The notes beneath the pieces are model-generated. The model was given only the letters and a program-made list of their open reading frames with translations. It had not been told where the DNA came from and ran no database searches. A DNA stretch of 28,232 nucleotides, taken from assembly GCA_049316905.1 (NCBI GenBank), contig JBMOJH010000042.1:1-28232 (forward strand), given 5' to 3'. The stretch is from CAIPVR01 sp049316905 (GTDB lineage: Bacteria; Actinomycetota; Acidimicrobiia; Acidimicrobiales; Microtrichaceae). Both the position numbers and the translations under genes were made by a program. Position 1 is the first letter of the stretch, and each line of letters opens with the position of its first letter. This document shows positions 8,010 to 13,947 of this stretch, piece after piece.

Positions 8010-8693
8010 ATGACCGAACCCGCCCGGCCCAGCGTCGGCCTCGCCGTCGTGCACCTCTTCTGCAGGGTCACCCCGCTGGTGGACCGCGAGGAGGTGATCG
8101 GCGCGCTGAAGGCCGCCGAGGCCCGGGGCGACCAGGTGGTGACCGCCGCGATGCTCGGCCACAAGTCCGACCTGTGTGTGATGGCCCTGTCGGAGGACCA
8201 GTGGAACCTGCGCCGGCTCCAGACCGAGCTGGCCGCGGCGGGCCTCGACGTGGTGGACAGCTACGTCTCGCTCACCGAGGTGTCGGAGTACGCGAAGGGC
8301 GTGCCCGAGGAGATGCGCAACGCCCGCCTCCACCCGCAGCTCCCGCCGGAGGGGAAGCCGGCGTTCTGCTTCTACCCGATGTCGAAGAAGCGCGAGGTGG
8401 GGGCGAACTGGTTCGCGCTCGACTACGACCGTCGCAAGGAGCTCATGTACGAACACGGCGCGTCGGGCCGGAAGTTCACCGGTCGGGTGCTGCAGGTGAT
8501 CACGGGCTCCACCGGCACCGACGACTACGAGTGGGGCGTCACGCTGTTCTGCGTGCACCCCGACGACGTGAAGGACGTCGTCTACACCATGCGCTTCGAC
8601 GAGGCCTCCGCCCAGTACGGCGAGTTCGGCCCGTTCTACGTGGGCATGGTGGCGGACCCGGCCGAGGCGCTCACGTCGGTGGGAGTCGACTGA
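8010..8693 (+). CDS. hemQ: Coproheme decarboxylase (HemQ/ChdC), chlorite dismutase family
   Basis: A 227-residue protein of the chlorite-dismutase structural family, HemQ branch. HemQ performs the final step of the coproporphyrin-dependent heme pathway of Gram-positive bacteria, oxidatively decarboxylating two propionates of coproheme III to give heme b. The catalytic tyrosine lies in FYPMSKKR (Tyr122) and the proximal heme histidine in YEHGASGR (His149). The spacing of 27 residues equals that between Tyr147 and His174 in the Listeria enzyme. The C-terminal signature EWGVTLF...MRFDEASAQYGEFGPFYVG is highly characteristic and separates it from true chlorite dismutases. The ATG is preceded by a leaderless-type -10. 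No other heme genes lie in the window. The LmeA-like gene follows after 46 bases. Confidence 0.95.
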   Translation: MTEPARPSVGLAVVHLFCRVTPLVDREEVIGALKAAEARGDQVVTAAMLGHKSDLCVMALSEDQWNLRRLQTELAAAGLDVVDSYVSLTEVSEYAKGVPEEMRNARLHPQLPPEGKPAFCFYPMSKKREVGANWFALDYDRRKELMYEHGASGRKFTGRVLQVITGSTGTDDYEWGVTLFCVHPDDVKDVVYTMRFDEASAQYGEFGPFYVGMVADPAEALTSVGVD

Positions 8694-8739
8694 GCGGTCC
8701 GCTCCGGACCACGCAGCCGCACCACCCGCCCGTCGACCC

Positions 8740-9576
8740 ATGACCACCACCCGACGCGGGGCACCCGGCGGGGCCGACGGCGCGACCGCGGTGCGCTCGG
8801 CCTGGGACGAGGTCCCGGTCTGGGCCGCCGGCGCGGACACGCCGGCCTCCCCGGCGCCACCGCCCCGCCGGCGCCGACGTTGGTGGATCGCCCTTCCCGT
8901 CGCGGCGCTGTTCGTGCTGCTCCTGGCGGTGGCCATCGAGCGGTTCGGCCGGTCCTACGCCGCGTCGGAGATCCGCTCGCGGCTCGAGCGCGGCGGGTTG
9001 GTCACGAACGCGGAGGTCACGGTGGGCGCCTCGCCGTGGCGGCCGGTGGTGTGGCCGGCGCTGCTCACGGGTGACGTCGACCGTGTGGTCGTCCGGGTCA
9101 CCGACGGCACCCTCGCCGACCTGCCGGTCCGCTCCGCGGTCTACGAGCTCGAGGGCATCCACGGCGACCTGTCGCTGCGCGACGGAACCGTCGGGGTGAA
9201 CTCCCTCGACCGGGGTTCGGTGCGTCTCGTCCTCGACCCCGCGGTGCTCGGCCGCGCGAGCGGGACCGAGGTCCGGGCGCGGGGTGACCGGCTCGTCACC
9301 GCCGACGGCGCGCCGGTGGGGCTCGCGCTCGATGGCGACGACCTGGTGGTGGAGGTGCCCGGCGCGGCGCCCACCCGGGTGCAGGTCGTGGATCCCTACG
9401 TGATGCCGTGCCGGCCGGACGTGTCGGTGCGGCGCGTCGGCGTGGTGCTGGCGTGCACGGGCGACACGCTGCCCGGGATCCTGCGGACCCCGCTCGCCGG
9501 TGTGCCCGACGGCGCGCCGCCGGCCACGTCGGATTCGCTCCTCCCGCCGCAGTCCACGATCAAGCCCGGCGGCTGA
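8740..9576 (+). CDS. LmeA-like phospholipid-binding protein (DUF2993)
   Basis: A 278-residue single-pass envelope protein resembling the DUF2993/LmeA family; mycobacterial LmeA is a periplasmic phospholipid-binding protein that supports lipomannan mannan elongation. Residues 1-42 are hydrophilic and Pro/Ala-rich. RRRRRWW (about 43-49) followed by a hydrophobic helix (about 50-67) is a signal anchor, and the remainder would lie outside. The outer domain has the family's alternating amphipathic strands, for example VDRVVVRVTDGTLADLPVRSAVYELEGI. The end (TSDSLLPPQSTIKPGG) is low in structure. ATG 8740 follows hemQ by 46 bases with no visible promoter, so cotranscription is likely. The gene converges with the minus-strand hydrolase, leaving 21 bases. 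Family assignment is by overall pattern, so moderate to good. Confidence 0.75.
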   Translation: MTTTRRGAPGGADGATAVRSAWDEVPVWAAGADTPASPAPPPRRRRRWWIALPVAALFVLLLAVAIERFGRSYAASEIRSRLERGGLVTNAEVTVGASPWRPVVWPALLTGDVDRVVVRVTDGTLADLPVRSAVYELEGIHGDLSLRDGTVGVNSLDRGSVRLVLDPAVLGRASGTEVRARGDRLVTADGAPVGLALDGDDLVVEVPGAAPTRVQVVDPYVMPCRPDVSVRRVGVVLACTGDTLPGILRTPLAGVPDGAPPATSDSLLPPQSTIKPGG

Positions 9577-9597
9577 GCCACCGCGCCGCGCCAGCGT

Positions 9598-10509
9598 TCA
9601 GGTCGCCCGGGCCGCGGGGCCGAGGAACCGCAGCAGGTGCCCGGCCACCACGTCGGGGCAGGTGTCGGGCAGGAAGTGGCCCTCGCCGTCGATCACGACC
9701 ACCTCCACGTCGTCGCCGTGGGACCGCAGGTCCTGCACCATCTCCGGCCGGATCACCGGATCCTCGCTGCCCACCAGGGCCAGCGTCGGCACGCGGAGCC
9801 GCTTCGGCCCGTACCGGCCCTGGGCGAGTTGGGACACCTCGCGGGTGAGGAACTCGCGGTAGATCCGGCTGCCGGCCTCGGCACGACGCGGGTCCGCGAA
9901 CCGGTCGCGGTAGGTGCGCACCTCCGCCGCGGGCACCCCGGCGCGGCCCATCGCCCACCAGAACGGCGCGGTCCGCTGCAGGGCCGGACCGAGCCGCGGG
10001 GTGGCCACCACCGCCTGGTACGCGAAGCGGGGCAGGTGCCGGGCGACCGTGCCCGGCGGGGTCCACACCGAGGCGATCGACAGCACCCCGAGGCGCCGGA
10101 TCCGCGCCGGTTCGCGCAGCGCGACCAGCTGCGCGGTCCAGCCGCCCCAGTCGTGGCCCACCAGGTCGACCCGGTCCAGGCCGAGCGCGTCGAGCAGACC
10201 GACCACGTCGGTGGCGAACTGCTCCTTCGAGTAGCCGAGCTCGGTGGCCTCGCTCCATCCCTGGCCGCGCAGGTCGGGGGCGATGACCCGGTAGCCGGCC
10301 TCGGTGAGCGGACCGACCACGTCGCGCCAGATCCAGAAGTGCTGCGGCCACCCGTGCAGGAGCACCACCGGCGGGCCGTCCTCCGGGCCCGCCGTGGCCA
10401 CGTGCAGGCGGCATCCCTGCACCTGGACCCAGCCGTGGGTCGTGCCCGGCAGCGCGGGCGGCACGTCGTCGGGGTCGGGCGGCCGCGGGTCGAGGACCGT
10501 CCCGCTCAC
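9598..10509 (-). CDS. Alpha/beta hydrolase, epoxide hydrolase-like
   Basis: A 303-residue alpha/beta-hydrolase-fold enzyme. The oxyanion motif is HGWP (residues 52-55), the nucleophile elbow is GHDWGG with Asp120, the acid is probably Asp250 in GSEDP, and the base is His278 in GEGHFLPD. An aspartate nucleophile in this setting is typical of soluble epoxide hydrolases and haloalkane dehalogenases rather than esterases. The cap domain spans about 140-235. I prefer GTG 10509 to the upstream ATG 10527 because it overlaps the stop of the preceding gene as GTGA, the same arrangement as at three other junctions in this window. It is the last gene of a three-gene minus-strand operon. Substrate is unknown; HGWP and Asp favour epoxides. 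Confidence 0.9.
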   Translation of the reverse strand: MSGTVLDPRPPDPDDVPPALPGTTHGWVQVQGCRLHVATAGPEDGPPVVLLHGWPQHFWIWRDVVGPLTEAGYRVIAPDLRGQGWSEATELGYSKEQFATDVVGLLDALGLDRVDLVGHDWGGWTAQLVALREPARIRRLGVLSIASVWTPPGTVARHLPRFAYQAVVATPRLGPALQRTAPFWWAMGRAGVPAAEVRTYRDRFADPRRAEAGSRIYREFLTREVSQLAQGRYGPKRLRVPTLALVGSEDPVIRPEMVQDLRSHGDDVEVVVIDGEGHFLPDTCPDVVAGHLLRFLGPAARAT

Positions 10510-10787
10510 GCGTCCACCACCTGCCACGTGGGGAACGCCAGGTGCATCACGCCCTGGTGCTCCACGAGACGACCGGCGGCGTGCAGCGTGCGCAGGAACG
10601 GGTCGGCCACCTCCGGCCCGCCGACCAGCGCCATGTACTGCGGCGCGGGCAGCAGGATCGGACCGTCGGCGTCACCGTCGCGCAGGAGGGCGTCGACCTC
10701 GAGCACCGGCCGGTCGGGCCGGCCCGGGTCGACCACCACGCAGTTGTAGACGACGCGCTCGAACACGGCCGTGGCCCGGATGCGCAA
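10506..10787 (-). CDS. Conserved-looking 93-residue protein of unknown function
   Basis: I do not recognise a family. The 93-residue product is soluble, with no signal peptide or membrane segment, and has a beta-rich pattern (VFERVVYNCVVVDP, GPILLPAPQYMALVGG). The start is uncertain: TTG 10787 lies three bases after the stop of the DUF427 gene, and GTG 10766 is an in-frame alternative. Its stop overlaps the GTG of the hydrolase. Sitting tightly between DUF427 and an epoxide-hydrolase-like enzyme, it is almost certainly cotranscribed and translated. A small binding or accessory protein is possible, but that is only a guess from context. Confidence 0.7.
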   Translation of the reverse strand: MRIRATAVFERVVYNCVVVDPGRPDRPVLEVDALLRDGDADGPILLPAPQYMALVGGPEVADPFLRTLHAAGRLVEHQGVMHLAFPTWQVVDA

Positions 10788-10790
10788 GCG

Positions 10791-11315
10791 TCACCAGCCC
10801 CGTGTGCCGGCGCCGCCCTTGAACGGTCCCACCACCCGTGGCGTGATCCACCCGCCGTAGAAGTCGCCGTCGTTCGGGGAGACCACGTCTGCGCCGACCG
10901 TGGCCCGCTCCGCCTTCTGCGCGTAGAAGGCGAGGTACCCGGCGATCGCGCCGAAACCGACCGTGGGCCGCTCGTAGCGCCAGCCCACGTCGGGCACCAC
11001 GCGCGGTGGCCCGCCGGCGGCGGGGACCACGAGGTCCACGTACGACGCAACGCCCTTCCACTCGCAGTAGGTGGTGGTGTCGGCCGGCCGCAGGAGACGC
11101 AGCTCCACGTCCTCGGGGGGCAGGTAGTACGCCGGGGCCTGCGAGGTCTCGAGCACCCGCTTGGCCCGCACCGAGTCGGCCAGGACGTGCTCGAGTCCGT
11201 CGGGCCCCCGGACCACCACGGTGACCCGGTCGGCCACATCCTCCACGCGGGGAGGCCGGGGGTAGTCCCACACGGACTCCTGGCCCGGGCCCGGTTCGAT
11301 GCGCTCCACCGTCAC
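10791..11315 (-). CDS. DUF427 domain protein
   Basis: A 174-residue protein with a clear DUF427 pattern: ESVWDYPRPPRVE near the N-terminus, AYYLPPEDV, and EWKGVASYVDL. The domain appears twice in part, since the C-terminal region YAQKAERATVGADVVSPNDGDFYGGWIT resembles the rest of the family's fold and VVGPFKGG closes it. The family is widespread in actinobacteria and has no established biochemical role that I can state with confidence. GTG 11315 is the chosen start; a second GTG lies two codons in. It heads the operon with the 93-residue protein and the hydrolase and is divergent from the next gene with only 16 bases between starts, so the two promoters must overlap the opposite coding sequences. 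Confidence 0.85.
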   Translation of the reverse strand: MTVERIEPGPGQESVWDYPRPPRVEDVADRVTVVVRGPDGLEHVLADSVRAKRVLETSQAPAYYLPPEDVELRLLRPADTTTYCEWKGVASYVDLVVPAAGGPPRVVPDVGWRYERPTVGFGAIAGYLAFYAQKAERATVGADVVSPNDGDFYGGWITPRVVGPFKGGAGTRGW

Positions 11316-11331
11316 GGGCTAAGGATGGTCC

Positions 11332-11844
11332 GTGGCCGACGCTTCATCCAGCCGCCCGCCAGGATCGGGTCGGGCCGACCCGGCCGACGAGGCCGCGCTG
11401 GTGGCGCACGCCACGGCGCTTGCCGACGCGGTGGACGCGGTCCTCGACGACTGGGTGCACCGCTGCGTCGAGCGGTTCCTGCCCGCCGCGGCCACTGACC
11501 CGGAACTGGCGGCGGCCACCGATGACGCGGCCCGACGCTGCCGCGGCGACGTGGGCACCCGCGTGCGGGCGCTGCTCGCGACCGACGTGGACGACCAGGT
11601 GGGCACGCCGCTCACGCTCCTGCGCGACGCGGTCCGGTACCCCACCGCCGTCCTGCGCGCGGCGGGCGTGCCCGCCGTGCGACGCGACGAGTTCTCCCGC
11701 TCGTCGTTCCCCGACGACGACTACGACCTGACGCCCGCCTCGTTCGCGGACGTGGACCCGTCGTTGCACGAACCGGGACTGGTGTGGGGGGCGGCCAAGG
11801 CCCACGTGCACCTCGCCCGACGGCGGGCCGAGGGCCGCACCTGA
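11332..11844 (+). CDS. Hypothetical protein, 170 residues
   Basis: I do not recognise the family. The protein is soluble, with an acidic, helix-rich N-terminal half (DEAALVAHATALADAVDAVLDDWVHRCVERFLP) and a distinctive C-terminal half (RRDEFSRSSFPDDDYDLTPASFADV, then HEPGLVWGAAKAHVHLARRR). The second block has the look of a conserved motif rather than low-complexity sequence, so this is very likely a real gene. The start GTG 11332 lies 16 bases from the divergent DUF427 start. TAAGGAT just upstream could act as a poor -10 of a leaderless mRNA. The gene converges with the 60-residue four-cysteine protein. Confidence 0.72.
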   Translation: MADASSSRPPGSGRADPADEAALVAHATALADAVDAVLDDWVHRCVERFLPAAATDPELAAATDDAARRCRGDVGTRVRALLATDVDDQVGTPLTLLRDAVRYPTAVLRAAGVPAVRRDEFSRSSFPDDDYDLTPASFADVDPSLHEPGLVWGAAKAHVHLARRRAEGRT

Positions 11845-11874
11845 GCGAGCCACACCCGTTGGCCGCCCGGGGGT

Positions 11875-12057
11875 TCAGTCGTCCTCGGGGGCGCGGGACC
11901 ACCCGGCGTCGGTGATCGACCGGGGCTCGAAGAAGAGGCACCCCTCCGGGCACGCGAACGGTGCGAGCTCGGCGGCGTCCACCCGGCAGCGCTGGACCAC
12001 GTCGCCGGAGGCCACGGTGCGGGTCGAGTAGTGGCGGCAGTCGTCGCGGATCGCCAT
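11875..12057 (-). CDS. Small four-cysteine protein, 60 residues
   Basis: A 60-residue protein with four cysteines spaced as C-x19-C-x9-C-x3-C (DDCRHYSTRTV, VQRC, FACPEGC), suggesting a small zinc- or iron-sulfur-binding fold. The function is not known to me. The ATG at 12057 is preferred to a longer in-frame extension because a TACGCT -10 lies eight bases ahead and the extension has no cysteine-rich or conserved look. The gene is divergent from amt and shares its 141-base intergenic region, which contains a GlnR-like site, so nitrogen control is possible. Confidence 0.7.
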   Translation of the reverse strand: MAIRDDCRHYSTRTVASGDVVQRCRVDAAELAPFACPEGCLFFEPRSITDAGWSRAPEDD

Positions 12058-12065
12058 GACCACCC

Positions 12066-12071
12066 AGCGTA
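12066..12071 (-). promoter_or_regulatory. -10 box of the 60-residue protein gene
   Basis: On the minus strand this reads TACGCT, a TANNNT match, eight bases before the ATG at 12057. No Shine-Dalgarno is seen, so the mRNA is probably leaderless. Confidence 0.45.
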
Positions 12072-12091
12072 GGGGCGGGCACCCGGAGGGC

Positions 12092-12129
12092 GTAACCGAG
12101 TGGCTCGGCGGACGAAACACTCCGGAAAC
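12092..12129 (+). promoter_or_regulatory. GlnR-like operator upstream of amt
   Basis: Four pentamers spaced by exactly six bases read GTAAC, GCTCG, GAAAC and GAAAC. The actinobacterial GlnR consensus is GTNAC-n6-GAAAC-n6-GTNAC-n6-GAAAC. Boxes one and four match fully, box three differs only at its second base, and box two is poor. The site ends 11 bases before the TAGGTT -10 of amt, the right place for an activator. amt-glnB-glnD is a classic GlnR target, which supports the reading. Confidence 0.65.
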
Positions 12130-12139
12130 ACGCGCTCCA

Positions 12140-12145
12140 TAGGTT
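12140..12145 (+). promoter_or_regulatory. -10 box of the amt-glnB-glnD operon
   Basis: TAGGTT fits TANNNT and lies 11 bases after the GlnR-like site. Transcription would start near 12152, leaving a leader of roughly 47 bases with a hairpin and a weak AAAGGG ribosome site at 12186-12191. Confidence 0.5.
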
Positions 12146-12155
12146 CGCCGCCCGA

Positions 12156-12178
12156 GGAGGTGTGTGGGTCACGCCTCC
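12156..12178 (+). other. Leader hairpin in the amt mRNA
   Basis: Arms 12156-12164 (GGAGGTGTG) and 12170-12178 (CACGCCTCC) pair over nine positions with one G-U wobble around a TGGGT loop. The hairpin lies in the predicted 5' leader, 20 bases before the ATG, and buries the only strong AGGAGG in the leader. It may tune stability or translation; no proof. Confidence 0.45.
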
Positions 12179-12198
12179 CCGAACCAAAGGGCCGAGAA

Positions 12199-13464
12199 AT
12201 GGAAGCTGGTAACGCCGCGTGGGTCTTGATCTCTGCTGCCCTGGTGCTCTTCATGACACCGGGCCTTGCGCTGTTCTACGGAGGGATGGACCGAAGTCGG
12301 AACGTGCTGAACATGCTGATGATGAACTTCTGGTGCCTTCTGATCGTGCCCATCGTGTGGGTGATCGCGGGCTTCTCGCTGGCCTACAGCGGGTCGGGGT
12401 CCATCATCGGGAACCTGGACTGGAGCCTGCTCCGGAACATGGGCATCGACGCGGCGGACGCCGGTGGTGACGGCGGCAAGCTGCTCCTCGCCTGCATCTT
12501 CCTCGGGATGTTCGCCGTGATCACCCCGGCGCTCATCTCCGGAGCGGTCGCGGGACGCATGAAGTTCTCGGCCTGGGCGGTCTTCGTGCCGGCCTGGATC
12601 CTGCTCGTCTACTGCCCCGTCTCCTTCTGGATCTACGGCGGCGTGTGGGGTGACGGCCTCACCGGCTGGCTCGGTGTGCGCGGCTCGCTCGACTTCGCGG
12701 GCGGCACGGTCATCCACGTGAACGCGGGCATCGCGGCGCTGGCCGCGGTGCTGCTGCTCGGCAAGCGCCACGGCTGGCCCCGAGAGGGCCACCCGCCGCA
12801 CTCCATGCCCCTGGTCATGCTGGGCACCGGCATCCTCTGGTTCGGCTGGTTCGGGTTCAACGCCGGCTCGGCGTTCGCCGCCAACGGCACCGCCATCCAG
12901 GCCTTCCTCAACACCTTCCTGGCGGCCGCGGCCGGCGGTCTGGTGTGGGGTGTGGTCGAGCGGATCAAGGACGGCCACTTCACCAACCTCGGCGTGGCCT
13001 CCGGCATCGTCGCGGGTCTCGTGGCCATCACCCCGGGTGCGGGCTACGTGAGCGGCATGTCGCCCATCTGGATCGGCGCGATCGCCGGGTTCATCTGCGC
13101 CTTCGCCGTGCACCTGAAGTTCAAGGCCGGCTACGACGACGCCCTCGACGTGGTCGGCGTGCACTTCGTGGGTGGCCTCATCGGCTCCCTGCTCATCGGC
13201 CTCTTCGCCGATCCGGCGTTCTTCGGCGCCGAGTTCGAGGCGGGCCTGCTCAACGGCGGCGGCGTCGGACTGCTCGTGGAGCAGTTCGTGGCCAACGGCG
13301 TCACCATCGTCTTCTCCTTCGTCATGACCACCTTGATCCTCCTGGCCCTCAGGGCCACGGTGGGCATCAGGGTGAGTGAGGAGGACGAGCTCACCGGGCT
13401 GGACACTTCCCAGCACGCGGAGACGGCGTACAACGCCGGCGAAGTCACCATGGGCCGGGGCTGA
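12199..13464 (+). CDS. amt: Ammonium transporter Amt
   Basis: A 421-residue integral membrane protein of the Amt/Mep/Rh family, which imports ammonium at low external nitrogen. The first helix has the family pattern MTPGLALFYGGM followed by RNVLNM. The twin pore histidines are His173 in VIHVNAGIAAL and His322 in VVGVHFVGGLIG, spaced as in E. coli AmtB (168 and 318). About eleven hydrophobic segments are visible. The C-terminal cytoplasmic tail, from about residue 385, holds the RVSEEDELTGLDTSQHAETAY segment that contacts PII. ATG 12199 is chosen because the protein then begins right before helix 1; an in-frame upstream extension lacks features. The order amt-glnB-glnD, with 30 bases to glnB, is the standard actinobacterial nitrogen operon, and a GlnR-like operator lies upstream. 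Confidence 0.97.
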   Translation: MEAGNAAWVLISAALVLFMTPGLALFYGGMDRSRNVLNMLMMNFWCLLIVPIVWVIAGFSLAYSGSGSIIGNLDWSLLRNMGIDAADAGGDGGKLLLACIFLGMFAVITPALISGAVAGRMKFSAWAVFVPAWILLVYCPVSFWIYGGVWGDGLTGWLGVRGSLDFAGGTVIHVNAGIAALAAVLLLGKRHGWPREGHPPHSMPLVMLGTGILWFGWFGFNAGSAFAANGTAIQAFLNTFLAAAAGGLVWGVVERIKDGHFTNLGVASGIVAGLVAITPGAGYVSGMSPIWIGAIAGFICAFAVHLKFKAGYDDALDVVGVHFVGGLIGSLLIGLFADPAFFGAEFEAGLLNGGGVGLLVEQFVANGVTIVFSFVMTTLILLALRATVGIRVSEEDELTGLDTSQHAETAYNAGEVTMGRG

Positions 13465-13494
13465 AGGCCGCGGACGAACAGAAAGGACAGCGAC

Positions 13495-13833
13495 ATGAAG
13501 CTGGTCACCGCAGTCATCAAGCCCTTCAAGCTCGATGACGTGAAGACTGCCCTCAAGGAGGTCGGCGTCGTCGGCCTCACCGTCACGGAGGTCCGCGGCT
13601 TCGGCCGTCAGGGCGGACACACCGAGACGTACCGGGGCACGGAGTACCAGGTGGACTTCCTGCCGAAGGTCAAGGTCGAGGCGGTCGTCGAGGACGCCGA
13701 CGCCCTCGGCGTGGTCGACGCGCTGGTCGCGGCCGCCCGCACCGACAAGATCGGCGACGGCAAGGTCTGGGTCACCTCGATCGACGAGCTGATCCGTATC
13801 CGTACCGGGGAGCGTGGCGCCGACGCCATCTGA
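13495..13833 (+). CDS. glnB: Nitrogen regulatory protein PII (GlnB/GlnK)
   Basis: A 112-residue PII signal protein. The trimer senses ATP/ADP and 2-oxoglutarate and binds Amt and other targets through its T-loop. The loop reads GHTETYRGTEYQVDFLPK and contains Tyr46 and Tyr51; Tyr51 is the residue uridylylated in proteobacteria and adenylylated in Corynebacterium and Streptomyces. The C-terminal nucleotide-binding segment (GDGKVWVTSIDELIRIRTGERG) is complete. Length is standard. A good ribosome site, AAAGGA at 13482-13487, lies seven bases before the ATG. Being downstream of amt it corresponds to GlnK by context; the two names are used interchangeably in actinobacteria. Confidence 0.97.
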   Translation: MKLVTAVIKPFKLDDVKTALKEVGVVGLTVTEVRGFGRQGGHTETYRGTEYQVDFLPKVKVEAVVEDADALGVVDALVAAARTDKIGDGKVWVTSIDELIRIRTGERGADAI

Positions 13834-13947
13834 TCCCCGGTACCCGGTTCCCCGACCCACGGGGCGCCCCTCCGGTCAGGACAGGCCCGACCTGGCCGGG
13901 GGGGCATCGGGGTCGTTCCGTTCACCTGTCATCACGAAGGGGCCGAC

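Noticed and set aside
7932..8936. Upstream extension of the large regulator to 1179 residues
   Set aside because: The added part runs opposite hemQ and has no domain character; the winged helix starts right after ATG 7931.
12169..13860. 563-codon open frame on the minus strand opposite amt and glnB
   Set aside because: It is a shadow of two firmly identified genes, with a repetitive charged composition.
13850..13870. Terminator between glnB and glnD
   Set aside because: Only a four-bp stem and a loop-less 10-bp palindrome (GGGGCGCCCC) are seen, with no T-tract.
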